Shown here one piece after another: positions 12,301-22,991 of a DNA stretch of 64,000 nt (position 1 is its first letter; every line of letters starts with the position of its first letter). The DNA is from Basidiobolus meristosporus CBS 931.73 (taxonomy: Eukaryota > Basidiobolomycota > Basidiobolomycetes > Basidiobolales > Basidiobolaceae), in the NCBI GenBank assembly GCA_002104905.1, contig MCFE01000010.1, forward strand, positions 1 through 64,000, in the 5' to 3' direction. Below the pieces are notes generated by a model. It ran no database searches. It saw only the letters and a program-made list of their open reading frames with translations, and was not told where the DNA came from. Both the position numbers and the translations under genes were made by a program.

Positions 12301-13466
12301 TAGGATCATAGTAGAAAGCTGGGAGATCTGGATCGTCGGTGCGGACAAATACGTTGATGGGGTAGTGGTACCAGGAAACGCGCACGGATCGGGGAAGAGA
12401 GTTATAAAGGAATGGGAATGCAATCTTGTATTCGGTGCGAACAGGCTGTCTGATGATAACCTTGTTGATATCATTGAACTCGTTCCAATCTTCATCCGTA
12501 GTATCAAGGTCTCTGTACAGGGGTTCAAACTTGGGACCACCAGGAATAGCCATGTTTAGAGACTTGGCAGTGATGAAAGCATTGAGATCGAACAGGTAGA
12601 AGTAGTTCTGATCGGTGAGATCAGACAGCAACTGATGCGCCAAACGATACAACGTAGACATGATGGGTAGGTCCAGCTTCCACTTTCTATAGGTAGAACC
12701 ATTGACAAACTTGGTATCAAGTAGGGGCTTGTGGTCATAAAACCACTCATAGACAGCGCTGTCCTCATCCTCATCAAGATCCATCTGAATAGCCTCAAGA
12801 GGCTCGACGTCCATGACGTTGTCTCCATAATCAAGGGGCGGTTCTTCATCATCGAAAGGTGGGAAACGCATACGCTTGAAATGTCTTCTATCACGCTTCT
12901 CTTTTCTCATCATGATCCACATGGTTCCCCATTGAGCAATATAGACTGGCTCAATGACCCATGGAATCTCGTTTACAAAGGTGATGGCACCGGTGATGTG
13001 GTATAAAATAGGAACTTCACGGATCTGGGTGAAAAAAATGGTTGGGTTAGTTTAGCTTGGCCAGAGCGAAGAGGACGTTGGCGTAGAGTACCTGCTCCCA
13101 GGGCATTGGCATGTTCTCGAGTAACTTGAGTACAGCGTGTGGGATGTATTTCAACGCACCCAAATAAATACGTTTGTCGTGGCGGAACTTTTTGTTGGAC
13201 ATATCGCCATGATCTTTGATGATCTTACGAATGTGTTCAGGAGGCATATCCTCCTTCTGATGCTCTACGAAACCAAACCGTCTCTTATCTCCATAACGCT
13301 TGGCGTTGATTTGTTGCCACTTTCTAGCTTTCTCTTGTAGTCTCTGTTCATGGAGTTTCATTTCATCTTGAGCACCATCTGTTTCCATCGGTTGCGACGG
13401 AGCATACGTCTGCTGATCTGGTACAGCCACGAACTGTCCCGAGGACAACTCGCTTTGATCGGCCAT
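6344..13466 (-). CDS. PRP8: pre-mRNA splicing factor PRP8
   Basis: Core U5 snRNP protein forming the catalytic cavity of the spliceosome. Two exons: 13466-13092 and 13024-6344, with a 67-nt intron that has a CTAAC branch site and ends CAG. The junction restores [18 protein letters not shown], a near-invariant PRP8 segment. The product is 2351 residues; human PRP8 is about 2335. The N-terminal PRP8 domain, the reverse-transcriptase-like and RNase H-like core and a C-terminal Jab1/MPN domain (about residues 2120-2351) follow in the expected order. No intein interrupts the protein, although PRP8 is a frequent fungal intein host. PRP8 serves both the major and minor spliceosome, which matters because a U12-type intron lies in this window at 51210-51338. 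Confidence 0.98.
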
Positions 13467-13886
13467 AATTTAAAGACAAAAGTATATATTTACAGTCTTC
13501 AAAGGTCTCTGTATCTTTTGTGGATAAAGAAACAAATAACTTTCTATGTCGCGAAAAGGAGGGGTAGTTGTGACAAAATAAGAGAAAATTATTGAGTGAA
13601 CAAGACGAACACGAACTAACGTACGTTAGCTTCCCGTTTTGCATATGAGAAATCGATTATTTAGTGTATTTTTTTTCTGCAAAATTTGGTCACGTGCAAG
13701 GGCTCATGACGAGGGATCGCTGCGGGATTTGTTGTTTGGCATGATTTTGGCGGCAACCTTGTACTTCGCAGTGTGAATCAACATGAAATTTTTGAAACGC
13801 TTGGGAATTATGTTCAGGCGTTCGGATATCAATTATCTGCTATGTCAGGACTTCGGAATTTTTACATCGTTACCACCGTAATCTTG
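13467..13886. promoter_or_regulatory. divergent PRP8/HINT3 promoter region
   Basis: Region between the divergently transcribed PRP8 and HINT3-like genes. It contains a poly-T run near 13669 and a CACGTG E-box at 13691-13696. No coding exon is evident, although the frame of the HINT3 first exon stays open upstream to about 13773. Confidence 0.4.
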
Positions 13887-14564
13887 ATGTTTTCATGTTT
13901 TCCGAGTCGACACCAGAGCAGACTCCCTTCAGAATGTGTATTCTGCACGATAAGTGAGCATTCTGGAACGCGCATGGTGTATCAAGTTCGTATCCAAATT
14001 CCCCATCTTGGGAGTTCCGTCTCTTACCACAATTGTGACAGGATGAAGATGTGATTGCTTTCCATGACATTAGACCAGCCGCCAAAACTCACTTGCTAGT
14101 AGTTCCAACCAAACACATAGGTAATCCTTATGGTTTTCAAAGTGTCTTTTTCTAGACTAAGGGTCTACTTTAGAAACGGTGAAAGCACTTCAAGGGCATG
14201 ACTACACAACAGGTAGATATAAACTAGTTGAATTACAAGGAATAGGCCCTGAATATTTGAATGGTTTAGTCAAGAAAATGGAAGCCGTAGGTCGCCGTTT
14301 GCTTCGTGAACAAGGTTACACCGAAGAGAACACCAGGTAAGTTTTACATTGCTTTTCGGCGGCTGTTTGGTAGCTAATAGTATCGACCTCCTTCTCAGAC
14401 TTGGCTTCCACATACCTCCATTCAACTCTATTAATCATTTGCATCTACATTGCTTGGGCTTACCGTTCCGGAATTGGTGGATTGGGGGAAAATACTCGCA
14501 TAATACACCTTTGTGGTTTATTTCAGTTGAGAAAGTTTTGGAGAAACTGAGTGCGGATGCTTGA
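13887..14564 (+). CDS. HIT-family protein, HINT3-like
   Basis: Four exons: 13887-13985, 14042-14120, 14162-14336 and 14399-14564, giving 172 residues. The splices join CVFCTISE (the Cys-x-x-Cys-type start of HIT proteins), DEDVIAFHDIRPAAKTHLLV and the catalytic histidine triad INHLHLHCLG. The C-terminal PLWFISVEKVLEKL motif identifies the HINT3 subgroup rather than HINT1. HINT3 proteins are nucleoside phosphoramidases that hydrolyse AMP-lysine type bonds. Exon 1 uses an unusual GTTCGT donor. The start is uncertain: an in-frame ATG at 13843 would add 15 residues, and I prefer 13887 because the added part is not HIT-like. Confidence 0.85.
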
Positions 14565-15695
14565 ATAGTATATTGCCAACTGTGGTTTACTAAAGTTTAA
14601 AAGAACCATGACAATTGTGGAGTAACATCGGCAACGATTCGCCCATAGTAACTGGGGTCTTGTCATTTTGGTTGAAAGTTTCTTTATTGAAAAATGTCAA
14701 TAATTCAATACTTTAAATTCCACCACATGGTCGATTGATTGAGCTGCACTATTCCAAACATTATAGCATTGAAGCAGATCTGATCCTGTGTGTTTAGTAC
14801 AAGATAGGTGTTGCACTTTTGAATGCACTTCTTGCGAAGAAAGAATCTGACAATCCACAATGGTTGGGTGTGATCTGACTTCTATAATTGTTTTGTATGA
14901 TTAATACGTACTTGGAGAATTGGAACACGTATAAATCCAGATGTATTTTCAATTACCGATCGTATGCGGATGGAATATTCTAAAAGGCGAGATATTACCT
15001 GAACAGGAATACCTTCAAATACGTTGATGCCAGCAACAAAGCTAATAATAGTGTGAATAGCAATATCAGTATTTGAAGGTTGACGAAGTCCGCTACCACA
15101 TGGCCTGTACCCTATCACGAAGTCATATATTAGTCAGTGTGGTGTTTTCCAAGATGTAGTACAACTAAATACCCACTCACGCAAAAACAGCAAGTGAGAG
15201 GGTACCATTCAATGCTAGTAGACTAACCAATGTCCAAGATATATTCCAGAGACTTTGTATTTTAGAATAGGAATAGCCGGAAATGAACCTAGAGACCCTT
15301 TACAATGGATATGCTTGCTATTTCGGCTGCTCCTTTAGAATTCACTAGGTACTCCTGTTATAGCTCGATACTACATGATGTATCTGCAACTTTGCATCTT
15401 TCACCTTCATACTTGAAGGGGACATGCTGTTTATTATAGACCTATTGGAAAAGATACGAATTGTAATTTTAAATTTAGCTTTCTGTCGATACCAATAGGT
15501 TTCAAGTCTAAAGTGGGTGGTTCCTATAGCTCTTGCCAAAACTGGATTGATACCTACTACAGTGGCTACCTTGAAACAAAGACAAAGAGCATCCTATGTA
15601 AAACATAAAGACCGTTTCGGTATATAAATACGTTAATACATGCATTAAATGTTCAACCTCATATGTCCTCCTATTAGATATTTGTCCAGTTAGCT
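14565..15695. other. intergenic before GH16 copy 1
   Basis: Holds the 3' UTR of the HINT3-like gene, a possible small gene fragment on the minus strand (14999-15299) and the promoter of GH16 copy 1. A TATA-like TATATAAAT lies at 15620-15628. A block near 15470-15500 resembles the block near 19708-19740 upstream of GH16 copy 2, suggesting the promoters were duplicated with the genes. Confidence 0.5.
14999..15299 (-). other. possible exons of small membrane protein
   Basis: On the minus strand an open stretch (15299-15181) encoding a hydrophobic segment around LVSLLALNGTLSLAVFA ends at a GTGAGT donor. A CAG acceptor at 15105 joins it in frame to a second stretch (15104-14999) with TDIAIHTIISFVAG, which ends at a GTAATA donor. 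No start codon or convincing last exon was found, and I recognise no family. It could be a decayed gene, or a small membrane-protein gene whose end exons I cannot place. Confidence 0.3.
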
Positions 15696-17177
15696 ATGTG
15701 TATCTTGAATAACAGATTATTCAGAGCATCTACCATAGCCTTTATAGCGGTAGGTCTTCTCTGTCTGGTAATCATTACCCCTATCGTTCAACACTATAAG
15801 GATCACCATCACGGTAATGATCACAATGAAGCAGCCTCTGGAGCATTGAAACAGCACGGTATTATCAACACTAGCGCTAACAAAAGCTCAACCGCAAAAA
15901 CGACAAGCCATTCACACACATCAACAACTTCCTCAGCCTCTCCCTCGCCTACACTCTCCAAATGGGTAGATCCCGACACTCCACAGCAGTTCAGAACTAA
16001 GATGGCCGGTGGTCAGAACTTCACCTTGGTGTTCTCCGATGAGTTCAACACCCCGGGACGTAAATTCGCTGAGGGCGAAGATCCCAAGTGGACTGCCGTG
16101 GATCTCTGGTATTGGTCAACTGGAAACATGGAATGGTTGAGCCCAGATGCTGTGACCACCTTTGATGGAAGCATGAAGATCCAAATGACCAAGCAAGAAA
16201 TCAACGGCCATCAATACAGAAGTGGTATGGTTCAGAGTTGGAACAAGTTCTGCTTCACTGGTGGTATTATCGAGGTGAATGTCTCGCTTCCTGGCAGAGG
16301 CGATATTCCAGGATTCTGGCCAGCTGTGTGGACTATGGGTAACTTGGGAAGAGCCGGATATGGGGCCACCACCGATGGCACCTGGCCATATACCTATGAT
16401 ACATGTGACAGTGCCGTGGGTGTGAACCAAAGTCTGCCGTATCCTTTGTCCAGACAACCAGGTCAGAGGCTAAACAAGTGTGTCTGTCCCGGTGAAGATC
16501 ATCCCAACCCAGGAACCGGTCGTGGAGCCCCGGAGATTGATGTCTTCGAGGCAGCCGGTGTTCTTAACAAGAACGGCGTTGTGTCACTCTCTGATCAGAT
16601 CGCTCCCTTCGACTACAAGTACAAAGCAAACGAAGAATTTATGTATCTGTATGGTAAAGAGACCACACATAACGGTTATTTGGGAGGCATTTGCCAGCAG
16701 TGCGTTTCTGCTGTCAACCCTGTCCCTGCGGATGCTTACGAAGGCAAAGCATTCCAAACCTACTCGTTCGAATATGTACCTGGACCTGATGGTTACATCA
16801 TCTGGAGAATCAATGGCCAAGATATCTGGAGACTGGACGCTGCAGCAATTGGACCTGATGCACGCTCGGAGGTTGCTCAAAGACTTATCAGTGCTGAGCC
16901 AATGTACATCATCATGAACTTCGGTATGTCCCATTCTTGGGGCTGGTTCGAATTGGACAAGGTTCCATTCCCAAGCACCATGTGGATTGATTACATTCGT
17001 GTTTATCAACGTCCTGATAAGATCAGCGTTACTTGCGATCCCCCAGGTTATCCCACCACCCAGTATATCAAAGATCACATAAATGCGTATAACGATACAT
17101 CACTTAGGTTCTGGAAAGACGCTGTCTATGAATTCCCGAAGTATAATCTCGATGGCCATTGTCCTGATGTTAAATAA
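15696..17177 (+). CDS. GH16 KRE6/SKN1-like glucan enzyme, copy 1
   Basis: Type II membrane protein of 493 residues related to the KRE6/SKN1 family, which acts in beta-1,6/1,3-glucan assembly of the fungal cell wall. A short cytosolic N-terminus (NNRLFR) precedes one membrane helix at about residues 12-31. A His/Asn and Ser/Thr-rich stem follows, then the GH16 domain from about residue 105. The active-site motif RGAPEIDVFEA lies near residue 278, with the first Glu as likely nucleophile and the last as acid/base. Many Cys in the CVCPGEDHPNPGTG region suggest disulfides. Copy 1 has an extra Cys (GICQQC) where copies 2 and 3 have Tyr. First of three tandem copies. Confidence 0.92.
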   Translation: MCILNNRLFRASTIAFIAVGLLCLVIITPIVQHYKDHHHGNDHNEAASGALKQHGIINTSANKSSTAKTTSHSHTSTTSSASPSPTLSKWVDPDTPQQFRTKMAGGQNFTLVFSDEFNTPGRKFAEGEDPKWTAVDLWYWSTGNMEWLSPDAVTTFDGSMKIQMTKQEINGHQYRSGMVQSWNKFCFTGGIIEVNVSLPGRGDIPGFWPAVWTMGNLGRAGYGATTDGTWPYTYDTCDSAVGVNQSLPYPLSRQPGQRLNKCVCPGEDHPNPGTGRGAPEIDVFEAAGVLNKNGVVSLSDQIAPFDYKYKANEEFMYLYGKETTHNGYLGGICQQCVSAVNPVPADAYEGKAFQTYSFEYVPGPDGYIIWRINGQDIWRLDAAAIGPDARSEVAQRLISAEPMYIIMNFGMSHSWGWFELDKVPFPSTMWIDYIRVYQRPDKISVTCDPPGYPTTQYIKDHINAYNDTSLRFWKDAVYEFPKYNLDGHCPDVK

Positions 17178-19962
17178 TGGCCATCTTTTCATCGGCATTA
17201 CCTCATAAGACACACATCAACCCCACTAATACATGTAGCTACAATTAACCCATGCAAGTCATGATCATCGTATGTTTCGATGTATATATTAGTACCAGTC
17301 CCAATAAATGTAATGCCAGAACTGAAAATCTATTACTAAATGCCCATGACTCAATAAGATGAGGATACATACAGCTTGCAATATCCGAGTCACGTGTTTT
17401 CCCGTGACTAAACAGTATATATCAAAATGAACTTGTTCAATATGCGCAAAATGTGAATGTTTTGTCTTTACCACCATATTATTGACAACCGCGCTTTGTT
17501 CCGATAGACCCAAGACCAAAAGTACCCAGCGCCTACAATGCATATTTCATACAACTGACGAGAATTCGGCGTCCAAGTTGGTTATGAAGTCTGTATACAG
17601 CTTTGGTATATTGGAATCACCCCTCACTCTTGAGATTTGTGTTAGTATGAAGACGTGATTCCTTTTACGGCAGCAGGCATTCTGTCAGGATTCGTTTACT
17701 TGTTATTCCTGTTAGTCATAGAGGTGAATTTAAGTTGTTGGAGACTTGTGAATTAAGCGCACTTTGCTACTCGGTAAAAAAGTGCTTAAATAGTCTAAAA
17801 ATTTGGGTAAATGAGAAAATTATCGCAAAAGGGCTGTTGTGCGTTGAGCTGATAGAAAGGATCGAAGCGATTTCGGGTATCCCCTACTGCGGGGATGGTG
17901 TTTCTCTGAAGAAGATATAGGGCAGGCGGGACATTTTCCTGGTATTCACAAGGTAAGTGCTAGGCATAGATTCTACAAACTACCGTTTGCTTTTGTCAAG
18001 CACCCACAGCTGCATTCCTTGGGCTCCAAAATTAGTGGGTTTGTGGACTACACTAAGAGTATTTACCATGGCGGTGTGTCTATCAAAAATATTTTGGAGG
18101 GAACGAAGCCATAAGCACAGTATTTATTACTCATATATATAGAACCAAGTGTAAACAAAGAATTTCACTATATACACATATCGCACATATCATGTATATA
18201 TCATTGATTTTCGATATTTGAATCTCCAATCTAGCACCTCGCTCATCCTCGCCTCCAGCTCTGGGGGAGATACCAGCCAAAGTGAACATATCCCGTTTCA
18301 CCATATGGTATATCTACTGTTATGCACACCTCAAAAGAGGAATTATTTGAGTACAAGCGTATGAATGCAACTGAAAGATTATATGACAAACGTTGCTAAA
18401 ATAGGAGCAAGACTTGAGGAGACATTGTTTTCAGTTACCAAAAGGAAAATACAGGGGCTTCAGTATATACAAACGGCCAAACCTACTTTTTTATGCCTTA
18501 CGGTTTGTGGTGCCGCCATTATATTGGTGCGCCGGACTTTTTGAAATATTAAGCTTCAGAATTAACGTTATCTGAACAATTATAACGCTCTCGTAAAGAT
18601 TAATGGAAATGCCCATAAGCCTTTGTTTTGCAAAACGGAACCACACTGCACCTTCCGCTTAATCATAGTAAATATGTAGAGCTATATGTAGAATTTAATA
18701 ATCAAAGTTGGACCTAAGCAGTTTAATGCTGAATCTAGATGACATTGCTGAACCTGCATCGAAGATGATTATTCCTTTCGATCCTATATTACAGAGCTTA
18801 CATACACGATTATTACCTTCAAATCTACCCATTTGAGTACTTTTTGTTCCAGAAACTGCACGTTATTCACCAATAATGTAGAAGTTCTGGCGCAATTCGG
18901 CACTTTATTGCATTCATAAACAAACACCTTTGAATTCGAAAAAGCTAGCCTGAGCAGGGTCCCCGGTGCTCTGATGACCTCTATCAATGATTAGACATGT
19001 TCATCAAATGCTTGTAGATATTGGACAAAGCTAGGGCAATTGTTAACAGTAATATGATTATTGGAAAGTCGGGGTAGCTTGAAGACTCTTAAAATCATAT
19101 AAAATTAGAGCACTGGGCGACGTTTAAAGCATATCAGACAGGCCAACATCTAGTTTCATTGACATGCTATCAACAAAGCAAGGCAACGAATTTCTGGAGG
19201 TATGGATTGCCATTTTTGGAATACCCAATATCTCGGATCACCTGTAAATAGGTAGCCAATCATCAAACGTAACATGATAGATCTATGTTTACAATTGCAA
19301 TATATGGAGAAGTAAGGAAATGTATGGAAAAGGGAATCAGTAAAGTAGAATTCCCGTATCCATTGAATAGACCTGTAGGAGCGCGGTGGAACATTTCCTA
19401 GAATTACGATGGTTTTGGAGAAATATTGGACCAGATTAGGAACTTAACAAGTGTGGTAAATACAAGAAGGATGGTGGAAATGAGCAAAAATGTATAGATC
19501 ACGTCTGGTGTGCGCAATTCAGGAAGGTAGTTGCGAGTGTGGATATATCCATATATGTCAAGGCTATTTTCAGATCTGTGATGTGACTTGATTAGCACCT
19601 CAAACGAGCTGGCTTACTGGCGGGTCCTCTTGCCATGCCATGAGTAGTATAGGTCCCAGCTGTTGTTAAGCATGCATACACTCTCACCAGATTTAAAGAT
19701 AAGCAACCTCAATTTAAATTTAGCTTCTGACGAAGTCCAATAGAATTTGACCATAGCGATAACAAACCAAACTAGCGATTGTAGTTTGTGATAAACAAAT
19801 AGCAAATGGTTGTATCTGTTGAGTCCTCCCAATTTTGGCCGTTGTCTTCGGTTTGAGAGTATCGAGCCAAGGGCCTTTCTTACCAATTAAGACACCCTAT
19901 TAGTATAAAAGAAAGTCCTCAGACCTACTTCTCCCTCACCATCGCAAGAATCTTCCTTCGCC
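17178..19962. other. long intergenic between GH16 copies 1 and 2
   Basis: 2.8 kb without a supported gene. A frame without any ATG stays open on the plus strand from about 17850 to 18113 and may be a relic. The part from about 19225 to 19600 resembles the region about 22390-22700 upstream of copy 3 (shared AGCCAATCAA box and a GGT(A/G)GAACAT(T/C)(T/C)CC block), consistent with duplicated promoters. A TATAAAAG lies at 19903-19910, about 55 bases before the copy 2 start. Confidence 0.5.
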
Positions 19963-21486
19963 ATGGGTTTTGCACAGAATCGTTTATTCAGGACATCTGC
20001 CATAGTCTTTGTTGTGGTAGGCCTTCTCTGTCTGGTGATCATTACCCCTATTGTTCAACATAATAAGGGTAAGCACCACAATGGTAATAACTATGATGAA
20101 GCTGCCTCAATGGAGCTTAAAAAGCATAGTACGGCTAGTTCCAGCCACTCATTGACATCCTCGGCTACATCTAAATCTGTATCTACCACTAAATCCTCAT
20201 CCACTACTACCACTACCTCCACTACAACTTCTTCAGCCTCTCCTTCGCCTACACTCTCCAAATGGGTAGATCCCGACACTCCACAGCAGTTCAGAACTAA
20301 GATGGCCGGTGGTCAGAACTTCACCTTGGTGTTCTCCGATGAGTTCAACACCCCGGGACGTAAATTCGCTGAGGGCGAAGATCCCAAGTGGACTGCCGTG
20401 GATCTCTGGTACTGGCCAACTGGCAACCTGGAATGGTTGAGCCCAGATGCTGTGACCACCTCTGATGGAAGCATGAAGATCCAAATGACTCAACAAGAAA
20501 TCAATGGTAGACAGTACAGAAGTGGTATGGTTCAGAGTTGGAACAAGTTCTGCTTCACTGGTGGTATTATCGAGGTGAATGTCTCGCTTCCTGGCAGAGG
20601 CGATATTCCAGGATTCTGGCCAGCTGTGTGGACTATGGGTAACTTGGGAAGAGCCGGATATGGGGCCACCACCGATGGCACCTGGCCATATACCTATGAT
20701 ACATGTGACAGTGCCGTGGGTGTGAACCAAAGCTTGCCATATCCCTTATCTCAACAGCCAGGTCAGAAGCTGAACAAGTGTGTCTGTCCCGGTGAAGATC
20801 ATCCCAACCCAGGAACCGGTCGTGGAGCCCCGGAGATTGATGTCTTCGAGGCAGCCGGTGTTCTTAACAAGAACGGCGTTGTGTCACTCTCTGATCAGAT
20901 CGCTCCCTTCGACTACAAGTACAAAGCAAACGAAGAATTTATGTATCTGTATGGTAAAGAGACCACGCATAACGGTTATTTGGGAGGCATTTACCAGCAG
21001 TGCGTTTCTGCTGTCAACCCTGTCCCTGCGGATGCTTACGAAGGCAAAGCATTCCAAACCTACTCGTTCGAATATGTACCTGGACCTGATGGTTACATCA
21101 TCTGGAGAATCAATGGCCAAGATATCTGGAGACTGGACGCTGCAGCAATTGGACCTGATGCACGCTCGGAGGTTGCTCAAAGACTTATCAGTGCTGAGCC
21201 AATGTACATCATCATGAACTTCGGTATGTCTCATTCTTGGGGCTGGTTCGAATTGGACAAGGTTCCATTCCCAAGCACCATGTGGATTGATTACATTCGT
21301 GTTTATCAACGCCCTGATAAGATCAGCGTTACTTGCGATCCCCCAGGTTATCCCACCACCCAATATATCAAGGATCATATGAATGCTTACAACAACACAG
21401 CATTCAGATTCTGGAAGGATGCTGGTTACGAATACCCCAAGTATAATTCTGATGGTCGTTGCCCTGCTACAGCCAACGCATTATAG
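19963..21486 (+). CDS. GH16 KRE6/SKN1-like glucan enzyme, copy 2
   Basis: 507 residues, same plan as copy 1: NRLFR cytosolic end, membrane helix at about residues 12-31, a longer Ser/Thr-rich stem (about residues 50-92) and a GH16 domain with RGAPEIDVFEA near residue 289. From 20257 to about 21370 it aligns with copy 1 without gaps at an offset of exactly 4300 bases, with long stretches of identity. The extreme C-terminus instead matches copy 3 (NNTAFR, DAGYE). Enzymatic residues are intact. The likely role is cell-wall glucan synthesis or remodelling in the secretory pathway. Confidence 0.93.
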   Translation: MGFAQNRLFRTSAIVFVVVGLLCLVIITPIVQHNKGKHHNGNNYDEAASMELKKHSTASSSHSLTSSATSKSVSTTKSSSTTTTTSTTTSSASPSPTLSKWVDPDTPQQFRTKMAGGQNFTLVFSDEFNTPGRKFAEGEDPKWTAVDLWYWPTGNLEWLSPDAVTTSDGSMKIQMTQQEINGRQYRSGMVQSWNKFCFTGGIIEVNVSLPGRGDIPGFWPAVWTMGNLGRAGYGATTDGTWPYTYDTCDSAVGVNQSLPYPLSQQPGQKLNKCVCPGEDHPNPGTGRGAPEIDVFEAAGVLNKNGVVSLSDQIAPFDYKYKANEEFMYLYGKETTHNGYLGGIYQQCVSAVNPVPADAYEGKAFQTYSFEYVPGPDGYIIWRINGQDIWRLDAAAIGPDARSEVAQRLISAEPMYIIMNFGMSHSWGWFELDKVPFPSTMWIDYIRVYQRPDKISVTCDPPGYPTTQYIKDHMNAYNNTAFRFWKDAGYEYPKYNSDGRCPATANAL

Positions 21487-22991
21487 GGATTCTCTTTCGC
21501 CACATTGTAAACATATCACCAATCTATTTATACGCTCATCTATATCTCCTTGAACACTCCATGTATCCTTAATCGAGGCTCTATTGACTAAGTCATAACA
21601 TTGAATAAAATTGGATGAATCACGCGAAGCCGTATTCATCACCCAGAAAATCTTTTCCTCTTGACATTAGCCAATCAAGAATGTTGTGATAGCAATATGC
21701 TATTTGCAACATTGTAACGGAGAGTGTTTTGAATCAAACATTCCGATACATCATTTAATTACTCCAGAATGAAGGGATTCCTGGAGAGAGCGGGTGGGGT
21801 GGTGTTTTAGCTAACAGAGAACAAATGCTCGAAACTAGCTTTAGTTATCAAAAGTTGAATTGCAAGCCATGTAGCTGAGAAACTATAGCCAAAAGGTAGT
21901 AGAAAAAAATAATTAATGGAATACTATCGATTTAACTGCATGATTTGATCACCGATTAATCGATTCCAGGCACCACTAAGCTCAGATCATCGTTGTATTC
22001 ATCGAATTGATATTTATCGTACATACTAACCGTTTGCGGTGCATCGCGTGAAGTGTGCCCACACTTGTCTATATCTGGTCGGAGGATCTGTAGAGGACGA
22101 TAGTTTATTGTATCACTAGCACTGACAGTGTTGGAATATGTCAAGGGCATTGAAACTTTATCCTGTTTACATACCCGTATGGTAAGGCGAAAATCTCACA
22201 AACACAGTGGATGTGCCTCGACTATAGTCATCTTCCCATAAAGCAAGAGTAGATAATGACAATTGAGGAGACACCGAAACAATTCATTCTCCTAGTGGCA
22301 TATCAGAGTAAGCAATGTCAAACATGAACACCCTTGGCTCCTACCCGCAGTGTCAACAGTCTACTAGACAAGTCTGACATTTTGGATGGTCCTGTGATGT
22401 GACTTAAAATAGGCAGCCAATCAATGGATGACAATGACAAGCCATGTGTTTATACTATCAATTTATGGCCAAACATCAAGTTGTTAGAGCAGAGATCATT
22501 TGGTCGTGATAGACCTGTAAAAATACGGTAGAACATCCCCAAGAAATCGCGTCAGTTTTGGTACTAATCTAGCCTGGACAAAGGATTTCCCAAGACTGGC
22601 AAACGCAAAAATGCTGGGAGCAAGTCCTGTCAATTCAGGAAAATATTTGGAAGTGGGGATCTATCCTTATTAGCGGAGACCGTCCTTGGTTCTCGGAAAA
22701 GGTGAACTGGACTTGTCATTGCGATATGCGTACTCACGGACAATACCTTACCAGACGCTTCGTCTATATATATAATTGGCAACCCATCTAAACCAATAAC
22801 ACTCTTGTCCAGAGATAGTAGATAAACCCGGCGATCAGGCTTATGGTAAACAATTGGCTAGTTGTCATTTCGACCTTTGTCGCTTTGAGACAAGTATGGC
22901 TTTTCGTACAAAACTGACAAAACCTATAAAAGCCTCGGTTGACGCACCTACGGTTCCACAATCGACACCTTTCATTTTCAGACATCCTATT
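21487..22991. other. intergenic between GH16 copies 2 and 3
   Basis: 1.5 kb with 3' UTR of copy 2 (AATAAAA near 21604) and promoter of copy 3, including a TATATATATA stretch at 22763-22772. No gene is supported. An in-frame open stretch reaches upstream of the copy 3 start, but the other copies begin at the equivalent of 22992. Confidence 0.5.

Noticed and set aside
22854-22991. N-terminal extension of GH16 copy 3
   Set aside because: The frame is open but the other two copies start at the equivalent of 22992, directly before the membrane helix, and the added residues are not conserved.
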